Assembly: GCF_900086645.1 (NCBI RefSeq)
Contig: NZ_LT576451.1
Location: 186,001-250,000, forward strand
Length of the DNA stretch: 64,000 bases
Reading direction: 5' to 3'
Origin: Curtobacterium sp. 9128
GTDB taxonomy: Bacteria > Actinomycetota > Actinomycetes > Actinomycetales > Microbacteriaceae
Part shown: in pieces, positions 25,203 to 33,199 of the stretch
How the letters are laid out: the number at the start of each line of letters is the position of its first letter
How positions within the stretch are numbered: the first letter of the stretch is position 1
Program-made: the position numbers and the translations under genes
Notes under the pieces: generated by a model
Databases searched by the model: none
Told to the model about the DNA's origin: nothing
Seen by the model: the letters and a program-made list of their open reading frames with translations, nothing else

Positions 25203-25985
25203 TCAGCTGATGAACGCGCCGGTCGAGCCGTAGTCGTAGTTGTCGTCGTAGTACCCGCCGCCGGAGTGCCCGATCGCGAAGACGACGACCACGATCCAGA
25301 GGATCCACACGCCGGTCATCACCCACCCGGCGATGATGCCGGTCAGTGCGAGGCCGCGGCCCTGCTCGCCGTTCTGCTTGATCTTGCCGAGCGCCACGTG
25401 TCCGAGGATCGCACCGGCGGGGCCGAGGAGGATCGCGATGAAGAAGAACGGGATCGCGCCGAGACCGAACACGATCGACAGGATCGCGAGGATGCTCGTC
25501 TTCGGGCGCTGCGCGTAGGGCTGGTACCCGGCGTTGGAGTACGCGCCGGCGGGGGCGTAGGGGTTCGCGTAGGGCGCGGAACCGGGAGCACCCTGCCCGG
25601 CGTACGGCGCCGAACCAGGAGCCGACGCGGCGTAGGGGTTCTGCGGGGCGCCGTACTGCGGCTGCTGCGGGGCAGCGTACGGGTTCTGCTGCTGCGGAGC
25701 GCCGTACTGCGGCTGCTGGGGAGCGGCGTACGGGTTCTGCTGCGGAGCACCGTACTGCGGCTGCTCCGGCGCACCGTACTGCGGCTGCTGCGGTGCGTAC
25801 GGGTTCGGCTGCTGTGCCGGGTCCTGCGGTGCGTACGGGTTCGGCTGCTGCGTGTCCTGGCCGCACCCGTTCGGCTCCGCCGCCGACCCGGGGGCCGGTG
25901 CCGATGCGGTCGGGTCCTGCGACGCCGGCTGCTGCCCGTCCGGCTGCTGTTCGCCCGGCTTCGGCCACTGGTTCTGATCGGACAC
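25203..25985 (-). CDS. DUF4190 membrane protein with Pro/Gln/Tyr-rich repeat region
   Basis: 260 residues. Residues 1 to about 155 are built from QPQYGAP/QNPYAAP-type repeats, expected to be disordered and cytosolic or surface-exposed. The C-terminal 100 residues hold two hydrophobic hairpins, ILAILSIVFGLGAIPFFFIAI and GLALTGIIAGWVMTGVWILW, separated by GHVALGKIKQNGEQGRG, the DUF4190 signature. The function of the family is unknown; similar proteins in actinobacteria are often near growth or division genes. The repeat region is also repeated at DNA level (units of about 45-50 bp between 25630 and 25850). The start is GTG at 25985. Confidence 0.85.
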   Translation of the reverse strand: MSDQNQWPKPGEQQPDGQQPASQDPTASAPAPGSAAEPNGCGQDTQQPNPYAPQDPAQQPNPYAPQQPQYGAPEQPQYGAPQQNPYAAPQQPQYGAPQQQNPYAAPQQPQYGAPQNPYAASAPGSAPYAGQGAPGSAPYANPYAPAGAYSNAGYQPYAQRPKTSILAILSIVFGLGAIPFFFIAILLGPAGAILGHVALGKIKQNGEQGRGLALTGIIAGWVMTGVWILWIVVVVFAIGHSGGGYYDDNYDYGSTGAFIS

Positions 25986-26052
25986 GTTGCACCCCTCCCG
26001 ACGACCCGTGCGGCCGTCGCTCCCGATCCTCCCACAAGCGCGGGGGTCGGGC

Positions 26053-27102
26053 TCAGACCTGGACGGTCGTCACCGGCAGCGTCGAGTCCGCGGCGATGCC
26101 GAGGTCGCTCGGCGCGTGCCCCTCCGCGACGAGTCGCGCACCGATGGCCGCGATCATCGCCCCGTTGTCGGTGCAGAGGTCGAGCGGGGGGATGCGGAGC
26201 TCGACCCCGGCTGCGGCGCAGCGGTCGATCGCGACCGCGCGGAGGCGCGCGTTCGCCACGACGCCGCCGCCGAGCAACAGCCGGTCCACCCCGGTGTCAC
26301 GGCAGGCGTTGAGGGCCTTGGAGACGAGCACGTCGACGACGGCCTCGCGGAACGAGGCGGCGACGTCGGCCACGGGGACCTCGCGCCCCTCGTCACGGCA
26401 GCGCTCGACCCACCGCGCGACGGCGGTCTTCAGCCCCGAGAACGAGAAGTCGTACCGGTGCGCTGCCATGTCCTTCGGCAGGGTCAGCCCCCGCGGGAAC
26501 CGGATCGCCTTCGGGTCGCCGTCCGCCGCCGCCCGGTCGATCTGCGGCCCGCCCGGGTACGGCAGGCCGAGGAGCCTCGCGACCTTGTCGAACGCCTCTC
26601 CCGCGGCGTCGTCGATGGTCTCACCGAGGAGCTCGACGTCACCGACGAGGTCGCGCACGAGCAGCAGCGACGTGTGCCCACCGGACACCAGGAGCGCCAC
26701 GGTCGGCAGCTCGATCGCGCTGCCGTCGGCGCGCAGGACGTCCGCCCCGACGTGCCCGACCAGGTGGTTCACGCCGTAGAGCGGCTTGCCGGTGGCCACG
26801 GCGAGCGCCTTCGCCGCACCGACCCCGACCATGAGCGCGCCGGCGAGCCCCGGCCCCGCGGTGACCGCGACGGCGTCGAGCTCGTCGAGCGTGACACCAG
26901 CCTGCGACAGCGCCTGCTCCAGCGTCGGGGTCATCGCCTCGAGGTGCGCGCGAGCGGCGACCTCGGGCACGACGCCGCCGTAGCGCGCGTGCTCCTCCAT
27001 GCTCGACGCGATGACGTTGGCGAGCAGGGTGCTGCCCCGGACGATTCCCACGCCCGTCTCGTCACAGCTCGTCTCGATGCCGAGCACCAGCGGTTCACGC
27101 AT
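26053..27102 (-). CDS. tsaD: tRNA N6-threonylcarbamoyladenosine transferase subunit TsaD
   Basis: 349 residues. With TsaB and TsaE it moves threonylcarbamoyl from TC-AMP to A37 of ANN-decoding tRNAs. Kae1/TsaD blocks: [67 protein letters not shown], and [21 protein letters not shown]. Asn/Asp metal ligands near [13 protein letters not shown] are present. It overlaps the rimI end by 8 bp, as last gene of tsaB-rimI-tsaD. Confidence 0.97.
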   Translation of the reverse strand: MREPLVLGIETSCDETGVGIVRGSTLLANVIASSMEEHARYGGVVPEVAARAHLEAMTPTLEQALSQAGVTLDELDAVAVTAGPGLAGALMVGVGAAKALAVATGKPLYGVNHLVGHVGADVLRADGSAIELPTVALLVSGGHTSLLLVRDLVGDVELLGETIDDAAGEAFDKVARLLGLPYPGGPQIDRAAADGDPKAIRFPRGLTLPKDMAAHRYDFSFSGLKTAVARWVERCRDEGREVPVADVAASFREAVVDVLVSKALNACRDTGVDRLLLGGGVVANARLRAVAIDRCAAAGVELRIPPLDLCTDNGAMIAAIGARLVAEGHAPSDLGIAADSTLPVTTVQV

Positions 27103-27634
27103 CGAGCGTCTCCTGTCCGATCGGGCCGGGCCCCTGCCTCGTGGGCGCGAGCGTCGCCCGCATCACCCACGCGTCGACGCCGTCCGGCTGGTAGTACCGC
27201 GGGCGGGTGGCGATGTGCTCGAACCCGAACGCGGTGTACATCGCCTGCGCGACGGGGTTGTCGGCGCGGACCTCGAGGAAGACCTCCTCCACCGCGCGAC
27301 GACGAGCCTCGTCGAGGAGTTCGGTGAAGAGTGCCCGGCCGATGCCCCTGCCGCGGTGCTCGGCCGACACGGCGATGGTCTGCACGTCGGCGACCGGGTT
27401 GCCCGCGAGCGACGACAGTCCCGCGTACCCGACGACCGTCGGAGCGCCGTCGTCGGTGGTCTCGACGACGACGTAGTACCCGTGCGGCGAGTACAGCTCG
27501 CCGGACATCTGCGACGCCGACCACGCGTCCGTCGGGAACGAGGCGTGCTCGAGCCACATCACGTCGTCGAGGTCCTGCGGGTGGGCGCGCCGCAGGCGCA
27601 GCCCGTCGGGCAGGCGCCCGCCGGACTCACTCAC
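27095..27634 (-). CDS. rimI: Ribosomal-protein/N-terminal alanine N-acetyltransferase RimI
   Basis: 179 residues, one GNAT domain. The acetyl-CoA site is [19 protein letters not shown] (R/Q-x-x-G-x-G/A). [30 protein letters not shown] is the typical RimI C-terminal block, including the tyrosine expected near the active site. It acetylates protein N-termini, classically S18. The GTG start overlaps the tsaB stop by 4 bp, and its position between tsaB and tsaD is conserved in bacteria. Confidence 0.93.
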   Translation of the reverse strand: MSESGGRLPDGLRLRRAHPQDLDDVMWLEHASFPTDAWSASQMSGELYSPHGYYVVVETTDDGAPTVVGYAGLSSLAGNPVADVQTIAVSAEHRGRGIGRALFTELLDEARRRAVEEVFLEVRADNPVAQAMYTAFGFEHIATRPRYYQPDGVDAWVMRATLAPTRQGPGPIGQETLDA

Positions 27635-28239
27635 TGCTTCACCCGCTTGGGCGCACCCGGCATGGTGACGTCGGGGTCACGGAGGTAGAGGGGCGCGTCC
27701 TCGGCGAAGGAACCGCCGGAGGCGAGCCGGTCCGCGGCGAGCGAGCCGAGCCTCCCGGCCGGGATCGTGACGGCGGTGACCCGCCGGAACCGACTGGAGG
27801 CTCCCAGCACGTCGTCCAGGTCCGCCGGCTTGGCGAGTCCGGGACCTGCAGTGCGCGCGCCGGTCTGGTCGTGGACGCTCCAGTAGACCTCGCGTCGGCG
27901 GGCGTCCGTCAGGACGACCAGCGGGCCGTCGTGCTCGGCGGCGACGGCGTCGTGGCTGACGAGCGGCAGGAACGGGACGCCGCGTGCCGCGGCGAACGTC
28001 CGTGCGGCCGCGATGCCGACACGCAGACCGGTGAACGGACCTGGCCCCATCCCCGCGACGACGCCCGTGACGTCGGCGGCGGTGATCCCCGCGTCGTCGA
28101 GCACCCCCTGCAGGAAGGGGCCGATGACCTCGGCGTGCCGACGGGTGTCCTCCGTCGAACGCTCGGCGAGCACCTGTCGTGTCTCCGGATCGACGACGGC
28201 GACGCTCGTTCCGGCGGACGTGTCGATGGCGAGCAGCAC
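27631..28239 (-). CDS. tsaB: tRNA threonylcarbamoyladenosine biosynthesis protein TsaB
   Basis: 202 residues. ASKHA-fold partner and scaffold for TsaD. LLAIDTSAGTSVAVVD, TRRHAEVIGPFLQGVLDDAG and VVAGMGPGPFTGLRVGIAAARTFAAARG are the family blocks. It starts with GTG at 28239. In many related genomes tsaE is directly upstream; here three secreted-protein genes lie between (28334-31468), so tsaB probably has its own promoter in the 94-bp gap that also contains a terminator hairpin. Confidence 0.94.
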   Translation of the reverse strand: MLLAIDTSAGTSVAVVDPETRQVLAERSTEDTRRHAEVIGPFLQGVLDDAGITAADVTGVVAGMGPGPFTGLRVGIAAARTFAAARGVPFLPLVSHDAVAAEHDGPLVVLTDARRREVYWSVHDQTGARTAGPGLAKPADLDDVLGASSRFRRVTAVTIPAGRLGSLAADRLASGGSFAEDAPLYLRDPDVTMPGAPKRVKQ

Positions 28240-28272
28240 CCGTCCATCGTAGGCGTCCGGCCCGGGGAACGA

Positions 28273-28320
28273 GAGCGGGGCTGCTCGACACGACGGGCGT
28301 CGCGTCGGGCAGCCCCGCTC
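28273..28320 (-). terminator. Long two-part hairpin between the lysozyme-like gene and tsaB
   Basis: Outer perfect 12-bp arms GAGCGGGGCTGC (28273-28284) and complement (28309-28320), with an inner 9-bp stem (one mismatch) and loop GGGC. It starts 14 bases past the stop of the lysozyme-like gene. Confidence 0.75.
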
Positions 28321-28333
28321 GGGACCGTCCGGG

Positions 28334-29833
28334 TCAGCGCGGCAGGATCGCCGGGCTCGTCCCCGCTGCGAGGCCGACGCCGAACGCCGTTGCAGCGTTC
28401 GTGTTCGTCACCGTCCAGAGGTCACTCGAGTTCGTCTGGACCGCGATGACGTACCCGCTTCCCACCGCCGCGATGGACGGGCTCGAGTCCGTCGCCATGC
28501 CGATGGAGAAGTGCGTCGCGGCGTTCGTGTTCGTGACGCTCCACAGGTCGCCGTTGTTCGCCTCCGCCGCGACGACGTACCCGCCCGAGGTCGCGAGGAT
28601 CGCCGGGCTCGTGCCGCCTTCCATCCCGATGTGGAACGCCGTGGCGGCCTTCGTGTTCGTGATCGTCCACAGCACGTGCGTGTTCGTCTGCACGGCCACG
28701 GTGTAGCCACCGGACGTCGCTGCGATGGACGGGCTCGTCCCAGCGGCCATCCCGACGTCGAACGCCGTGGCGGCCTTCGTGTTCGTGACGGTCCAGAGCT
28801 TGCCCGTGTTGGTCTGCACCGCGACCGTGTACCCGCCGGACGTGGCCACGATGGACGGGCTCGTCCCAGCGGCCATCCCGACGTCGAAGGCGGTCGCCGC
28901 CTTCGTGTTCGTGATCGTCCACAGGTCGCCGGAGTTCGTCTGCACGGCGATGACGTACCCGCCGCCGGAGGTCGCGATGATCGACGGGCTGGTCCCGGCC
29001 TTCATGCCGACCGGGAAGTGCGTCGCCGCACCGCCCGACGTGATCGACCAGAGGTCACCGCCGGTCGCCTGGAACGCGATGACGTACCCGCTCCCCTGGG
29101 CCGCGATCGCCGGGCTGGTACCGGAGGCCACTCCGACCGGGAACGACGTCGCGGCCTTGCTCGCGGTGACGCTCCACAGCCCCGTCGACTTCACGTGCGC
29201 CGCGGTGACGTAGGACGCGGACGGCGTCGGCGCGTTCGGGATGCCGGGCCCTGACGTCACGCCGGGCTGCGACGAGTTGTGCGTCCCTGCCGGAGCGGCA
29301 CCCCGAGGCGTCCACTGGCCGGGATCGGCGATGAACGCCGGCGCCACGGACTGCACGTACGCCGTGTACGACTCGTTCGTGTAGGTGGTCCAGGGCGAGA
29401 AGCTCTCCCCCGCGGCGACGTACTTCGCGAACGCGGCCTCGGCGTTGTTCCACGGGTCGAGCATCTGGAAGTCCTGGCCGTACTGCGGCACGGAGTCCCC
29501 GCAGGTGATCTGCCAGAGCCCCCATCCGGCACGGTCGCTGCCGGCACCGCAGTAGCCGACCCCCTGCTGGATCGCCCCCGGGTTGCCGCCGCTCTCGGCG
29601 ATCGCGATGGCCGCTGCGGTCTTCGCCGATGCCGCCGTGCCGCCGGCGTCGATCCAGAACCCCTCGATCGCCGCGTACGACAGCGCGCCGCTGCCACCCG
29701 ACGCCGCCGAGGCCGATGTGGTGGTGGTCACGGCAACCCCTGCCATGACCAGTGCTCCGACGGCGACGCCGCCCATGAGCCTGAAGAACGAGAACCGCTT
29801 GCGTCGTGGAACCGACGCCTCCCCTGGTGTCAT
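28334..29833 (-). CDS. Secreted lysozyme/transglycosylase-like protein with seven tandem repeats
   Basis: 499 residues. The signal peptide is near residues 14-44 (KRFSFFRLMGGVAVGALVMA, then ASAASG). A lysozyme-like domain spans about 48-165, with SAKTAAAIAIAESGGNPGAIQQ placing the probable catalytic Glu at residue 80, and WGLWQITCGD. From about residue 207 to the end there are seven copies of a unit of about 42 residues (consensus YVIAVQTNSGDLWTITNT, then KAATAFDVGMAAGTSPSIAA). Seven blades with a Trp-bearing strand each suggest a complete beta-propeller or tachylectin-like lectin. Predicted role: secreted peptidoglycan cleavage with carbohydrate binding. Divergent from the GH16 gene. Confidence 0.85.
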   Translation of the reverse strand: MTPGEASVPRRKRFSFFRLMGGVAVGALVMAGVAVTTTTSASAASGGSGALSYAAIEGFWIDAGGTAASAKTAAAIAIAESGGNPGAIQQGVGYCGAGSDRAGWGLWQITCGDSVPQYGQDFQMLDPWNNAEAAFAKYVAAGESFSPWTTYTNESYTAYVQSVAPAFIADPGQWTPRGAAPAGTHNSSQPGVTSGPGIPNAPTPSASYVTAAHVKSTGLWSVTASKAATSFPVGVASGTSPAIAAQGSGYVIAFQATGGDLWSITSGGAATHFPVGMKAGTSPSIIATSGGGYVIAVQTNSGDLWTITNTKAATAFDVGMAAGTSPSIVATSGGYTVAVQTNTGKLWTVTNTKAATAFDVGMAAGTSPSIAATSGGYTVAVQTNTHVLWTITNTKAATAFHIGMEGGTSPAILATSGGYVVAAEANNGDLWSVTNTNAATHFSIGMATDSSPSIAAVGSGYVIAVQTNSSDLWTVTNTNAATAFGVGLAAGTSPAILPR

Positions 29834-29977
29834 GGGTTCAGGCTGGCCCCGGGATGCGTCATGAGCAGGGCGCGAAGCTGGGAAGACGGTGTCGAGACTG
29901 AGAGTCCCGCAAGGACGACCCCTCGCTCTGGGGACAACGCGACGCTGTCGGATCGACTCCGGCGGCCGACAGGGGTC

Positions 29978-30006
29978 GATGCGGGCCGTCCGGGTCGGCC
30001 CGCATC
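29978..30006 (+). promoter_or_regulatory. Hairpin directly before the GH16 ribosome site
   Basis: Perfect 11-bp arms GATGCGGGCCG (29978-29988) and CGGCCCGCATC (29996-30006), loop of seven. The second arm ends 3 bases before AGGGAG, the likely ribosome site of the gene at 30025. It may modulate translation or stabilise the leader. Confidence 0.45.
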
Positions 30007-30024
30007 CACAGGGAGCGCCAGCGC

Positions 30025-30777
30025 ATGCAGCAACGCACCATCAGAGCCGTGCTCGCGGCCGTCGTCCTCACCGCTGGACTCGTCGCGGTGCCGATCGGCA
30101 GCGACTCGATCGCACACGCCGAGGTACCCATCGGGAACATCGGCAAGTTCAAGCAGACCTTCCGCGAGAGCTTCAGCACGAAGGCCTCCGCCAGGGGACA
30201 GTTCGCGAAGACCTACGCGAAGTCGTGGCAGCCGTACCCGGACGGGATGGGCGACGGCAAGTACTGGTCCGGCACGCAGATCAGCGCGCACGGCGGGATC
30301 ATGGACGTCACCCTCGACGGGAAGCACGGGGCCGCGGGGACGTTCGGGACACCGACCGGGGCGTGGTCGCACATCGGCGGGAAGTTCACCGTCCGCGCCA
30401 AGGCGAGCGGCGCGACCGGCAACGGCGCGGCGTTCATGCTCTGGCCGACGTCGAACGTCTGGTCGGAGGGCGAGATCGACTACCCGGAAGGCAACTTCGA
30501 GGCCGCACCGGTCTCCTACCAGCACTCGATGACGGCCGGGGCGGAGTTCAACGCCACCAGTGCATCCGCCCGGGTGTCCTGGCGCGACTGGCACACCTAC
30601 TCGATCGAGTGGATCCCGAACAAGTCCGTCACCTACTTCGTCGACAACCGTGTCGTCCAGACCGTCACCAAGGACGTCCCGAAGACCGCGCACCGGTACA
30701 TGTTCCAGACCGGCAACTGGGGCGCGACCGGGCACCTCAACATCGACTGGGTCACGACGTACGACTACAAGCCCTGA
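30025..30777 (+). CDS. Secreted glycoside hydrolase family 16 protein
   Basis: 250 residues with a signal peptide of about 32 residues (AVLAAVVLTAGLVAVPIG, ending AHA-EV). The GH16 catalytic motif is E150-I-D152-Y-P-E155 in WSEGEIDYPEGN: nucleophile, assisting Asp and acid/base all present. The rest (TYSIEWIPNKSVTYFVDNRVVQTV and INIDWVTTYDY-like ending) is a complete single jelly-roll domain with no binding module. GH16 enzymes cut beta-1,3/1,4-glucans or galactans; the exact substrate is not clear. It is convergent with the SGNH hydrolase gene, with only 4 bases between stop codons. Confidence 0.88.
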   Translation: MQQRTIRAVLAAVVLTAGLVAVPIGSDSIAHAEVPIGNIGKFKQTFRESFSTKASARGQFAKTYAKSWQPYPDGMGDGKYWSGTQISAHGGIMDVTLDGKHGAAGTFGTPTGAWSHIGGKFTVRAKASGATGNGAAFMLWPTSNVWSEGEIDYPEGNFEAAPVSYQHSMTAGAEFNATSASARVSWRDWHTYSIEWIPNKSVTYFVDNRVVQTVTKDVPKTAHRYMFQTGNWGATGHLNIDWVTTYDYKP

Positions 30778-30781
30778 CGGG

Positions 30782-31468
30782 TCAGAGTTCGACGCCGGCC
30801 TTCCGCAGGTCCTTCCCGATCGCCGCGGCCAGGACCCGCTGCCCGGCGACCGTCGGGTGTTCGCTGTCCGACTGCAGCAGACCGTGCCCGCCCGCGATCG
30901 GCTGCCCGATGTCGACGTACTGGCCGTGCACGGCGGTCACCGCGGCCTCGAGCGCGTCGGAGCTCACCGAGACCTCGTCCGGGATGCTCCCCGGCTGGTC
31001 CCACAGGGTGCTCAGTCCGACGATCTCGGCGTGCGGGAGCGCCGAGTGGATGTCCTCGATCGTCTCGGAGGTCGCCCGCTGGATGTCCGCGGCGTTCTCG
31101 CCCATGTCGTTGTCCGACGACTGCACGATGACGAGCGTCGGCTTCGCGGCGACCGCCTGGGACACGAGTCCGTCGTAGTGGGTGTTGCAGGCGTCGCCGT
31201 CGTTGATGAAGCCGGCTCCGCTGCACGCGACGTTCGTGAGGGCGAAGTGCTCCTTCGCGGCGAGCACCGCGGGCCACGCCAGGTCCTCGCTGTCCAGGCC
31301 GTACCCGGCCATGATCGAGTCGCCGATGGTGGCGACGCGCTGCGCTGATGCGGTCGGCGATGCGGTGCCGGAACCGGAGGCCTCTGAACGGATCGAGTGC
31401 GCCGCCCCGAGCGCGACCACGACGACCGCGACCCCGGCGGCGACGACGAGGACCCGGCGCATCTGCAT
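30782..31468 (-). CDS. Secreted or membrane-anchored SGNH/GDSL hydrolase
   Basis: 228 residues from the ATG at 31468; the longer in-frame reading upstream overlaps tsaE and is rejected. One N-terminal hydrophobic segment (VLVVAAGVAVVVVALGAA) serves as signal or anchor. SGNH blocks: VATIGDSIMAGYG with the nucleophilic Ser, NVACSGAGF with the Gly, VIVQSSDNDMG (Asn of block III), and SEHPTVAGQRVLA with the C-terminal D/H pair reading S-E-H-P. Likely an esterase acting on acylated polysaccharide or cell-wall material. It is convergent with GH16, which could use the same polymer. Confidence 0.88.
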   Translation of the reverse strand: MQMRRVLVVAAGVAVVVVALGAAHSIRSEASGSGTASPTASAQRVATIGDSIMAGYGLDSEDLAWPAVLAAKEHFALTNVACSGAGFINDGDACNTHYDGLVSQAVAAKPTLVIVQSSDNDMGENAADIQRATSETIEDIHSALPHAEIVGLSTLWDQPGSIPDEVSVSSDALEAAVTAVHGQYVDIGQPIAGGHGLLQSDSEHPTVAGQRVLAAAIGKDLRKAGVEL

Positions 31469-31544
31469 GCGTCCACGGTAGCCACCGTCATCGGATCGCG
31501 ATCGCCCGGCACCGGAACACGCAGGACCTTCATCAGGTCGCTGA

Positions 31545-32039
31545 TCAGAGCGTGACGCCCGCCCAGCGTGGACCGGTGGCCGTGACGACGACACGGCGGG
31601 GCTCGTCGGGGACGTCGTCGGGGTCGAGGTCAGGATCGAGCGTCGCAGCACCGGTCGCGCGGACGATCTCGACGTCGAGCACGCTGTCGCTGATGCCGTC
31701 GACGAACCCACGTCCCCACTCGACGACGACGATCGCACCGTCCCAGTCGAGGTCGAGGTCGTCGAGCTCGAGGGGGTCCGAGAGCCGGTAGGCATCGACG
31801 TGCACCAGGTCGGGGCCGGCCGTCGTGGGGTGCGTCCGTGCGAGGACGAAGGTCGGACTCGACACCTGGCCCCGCGCGCCGAGCGCCGCACCGAGTCCGC
31901 GGGTGAGCGTCGTCTTGCCGGCGCCGAGCGGCCCGGTCAGCACGACGAGGTCGCCGGCGCGCAGGACCGCGGCGATCCGGGCGCCGAGTGCGCCCATGTC
32001 GTCGGTCCCCGCGACGATGGTGTCGAGCAGGACGGTCAC
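31545..32039 (-). CDS. tsaE: tRNA threonylcarbamoyladenosine biosynthesis ATPase TsaE
   Basis: 164 residues from the GTG at 32039, which overlaps the alr stop by 4 bp. P-loop LTGPLGAGKTTLTRGLG, then SSPTFVLARTHPT and LVHVDAYRL, then VVVEWGRGF: the standard TsaE blocks. It powers turnover of the TsaB-TsaD complex. The C-terminus is about 20 residues longer than minimal TsaE (DPDLDPDDVPDEP). tsaB follows only after a 3.2-kb insertion of secreted-protein genes. Confidence 0.94.
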   Translation of the reverse strand: MTVLLDTIVAGTDDMGALGARIAAVLRAGDLVVLTGPLGAGKTTLTRGLGAALGARGQVSSPTFVLARTHPTTAGPDLVHVDAYRLSDPLELDDLDLDWDGAIVVVEWGRGFVDGISDSVLDVEIVRATGAATLDPDLDPDDVPDEPRRVVVTATGPRWAGVTL

Positions 32040-33199
32040 GCCGGCTCGCCCCGCAGGTACTCGCCCACGCGCCCCTCGACGGAGTGCCCGGAGTAGACGC
32101 GCGGCACGCGGGAGCCGATGCGGCAGACGATCTCCTCGCCGATGGTGCCGAGCGCCGCACCCCACTCGAGCACGGTCGACTCGTCGCGCTCGCCCGTGCC
32201 GAAGAGCACCACGGTGTCCCCGGTCCGGACGTCGTCGTCCCCGACGTCGACGAGGAACTGGTCCATCGCGACCCGACCGGCGATCGGGTACCGCTTGCCG
32301 GCGATCGTCACCTCGAGGCGCCCCTGCGCCAGCCGCGGCACACCGTCCGCGTAGCCGACCGGCACCAGCGCGAGGGTCGTCTCCGTCGTCGTGCGGTACG
32401 TGTAGTCGTAGGACACACCGGTGTCGACCGGCACGCGCTTGGTCTTCGCGACCGACGCGGTGAGCGTCATCACGGGCTCGAGCCCGAGGTCCGCCGCCGA
32501 GACGCCGTCGGCCCCGGGGATGCCGAACAGGTTCGCCCCCATCCGGACCATGTCCTTGCGGAACTCCTTGCGCTCGAGTCCGGCGAGCGATGCGGCGACG
32601 TGCTCGATCGGGATGTCGAGCCCGAGGTCCTCGGCGCGTTCGACCGCGTCCTCGAAGAGCCCGACGGCGGCGCTGTCGTCGTCCTCGGATGACTCGGCCA
32701 GGTGCGTGTACGCGGCGACGACCTCGATGCGCCCGGCGCGCTGGGCGTCCCGTGCGGCCTCGACCAGGGCGGGCCAGTCGTCGACGGACGAACCGTCGCG
32801 GTGGAGCCCCGTGTCGAGTCCGAGGTGCACGCGGGCCGGACGCTGGTCGACGGCGTCCACGACGCGCTGCAGCTCGGGGACGTTCGAGACGCCGAGGTCC
32901 ACGGCGGAGTCGATCGCGTCGCGGAAGTCGAGCGCCGGGTCGTGCTGCCAGGTGAAGAGGTGGACGTCCTCGCCGACGCCGATCGACCGGAGCCGGAGCG
33001 CGGCCGGGACGGTGAGGACACCGATCCAGCGGATGCCGGCGTCGACGGCGGCGAGCGCGATCGGTTCGAGGCCGTGCCCGTACGCGTCGGCCTTCATGAT
33101 CGCCATGACCTCGACGGGGTCCATCCACTCGCGGACCAGGTCGAGGTTGGCGCGGTAGGCGTCGAGGTCGATCTCCGCCTGGCGCAGGGGTGCGCTCAC
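32036..33199 (-). CDS. alr: Alanine racemase family protein, second of a tandem pair
   Basis: 387 residues. Fold-type III PLP enzyme. The PLP lysine is in AIMKADAYGHG, and the re-face base Tyr is in TGVSYDYTYRT. VPVGYADGVPR and GRVAMDQFLVDVG are canonical. Changes from the common consensus: RMGANLFG where most have RxGIxxYG, and HVAASLAG instead of an ANSA segment. It interconverts L- and D-Ala for peptidoglycan, or possibly another amino acid. It overlaps the first paralogue (33196) and tsaE (32039) by 4 bp each, so all are translationally coupled. Confidence 0.88.
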   Translation of the reverse strand: MSAPLRQAEIDLDAYRANLDLVREWMDPVEVMAIMKADAYGHGLEPIALAAVDAGIRWIGVLTVPAALRLRSIGVGEDVHLFTWQHDPALDFRDAIDSAVDLGVSNVPELQRVVDAVDQRPARVHLGLDTGLHRDGSSVDDWPALVEAARDAQRAGRIEVVAAYTHLAESSEDDDSAAVGLFEDAVERAEDLGLDIPIEHVAASLAGLERKEFRKDMVRMGANLFGIPGADGVSAADLGLEPVMTLTASVAKTKRVPVDTGVSYDYTYRTTTETTLALVPVGYADGVPRLAQGRLEVTIAGKRYPIAGRVAMDQFLVDVGDDDVRTGDTVVLFGTGERDESTVLEWGAALGTIGEEIVCRIGSRVPRVYSGHSVEGRVGEYLRGEPA

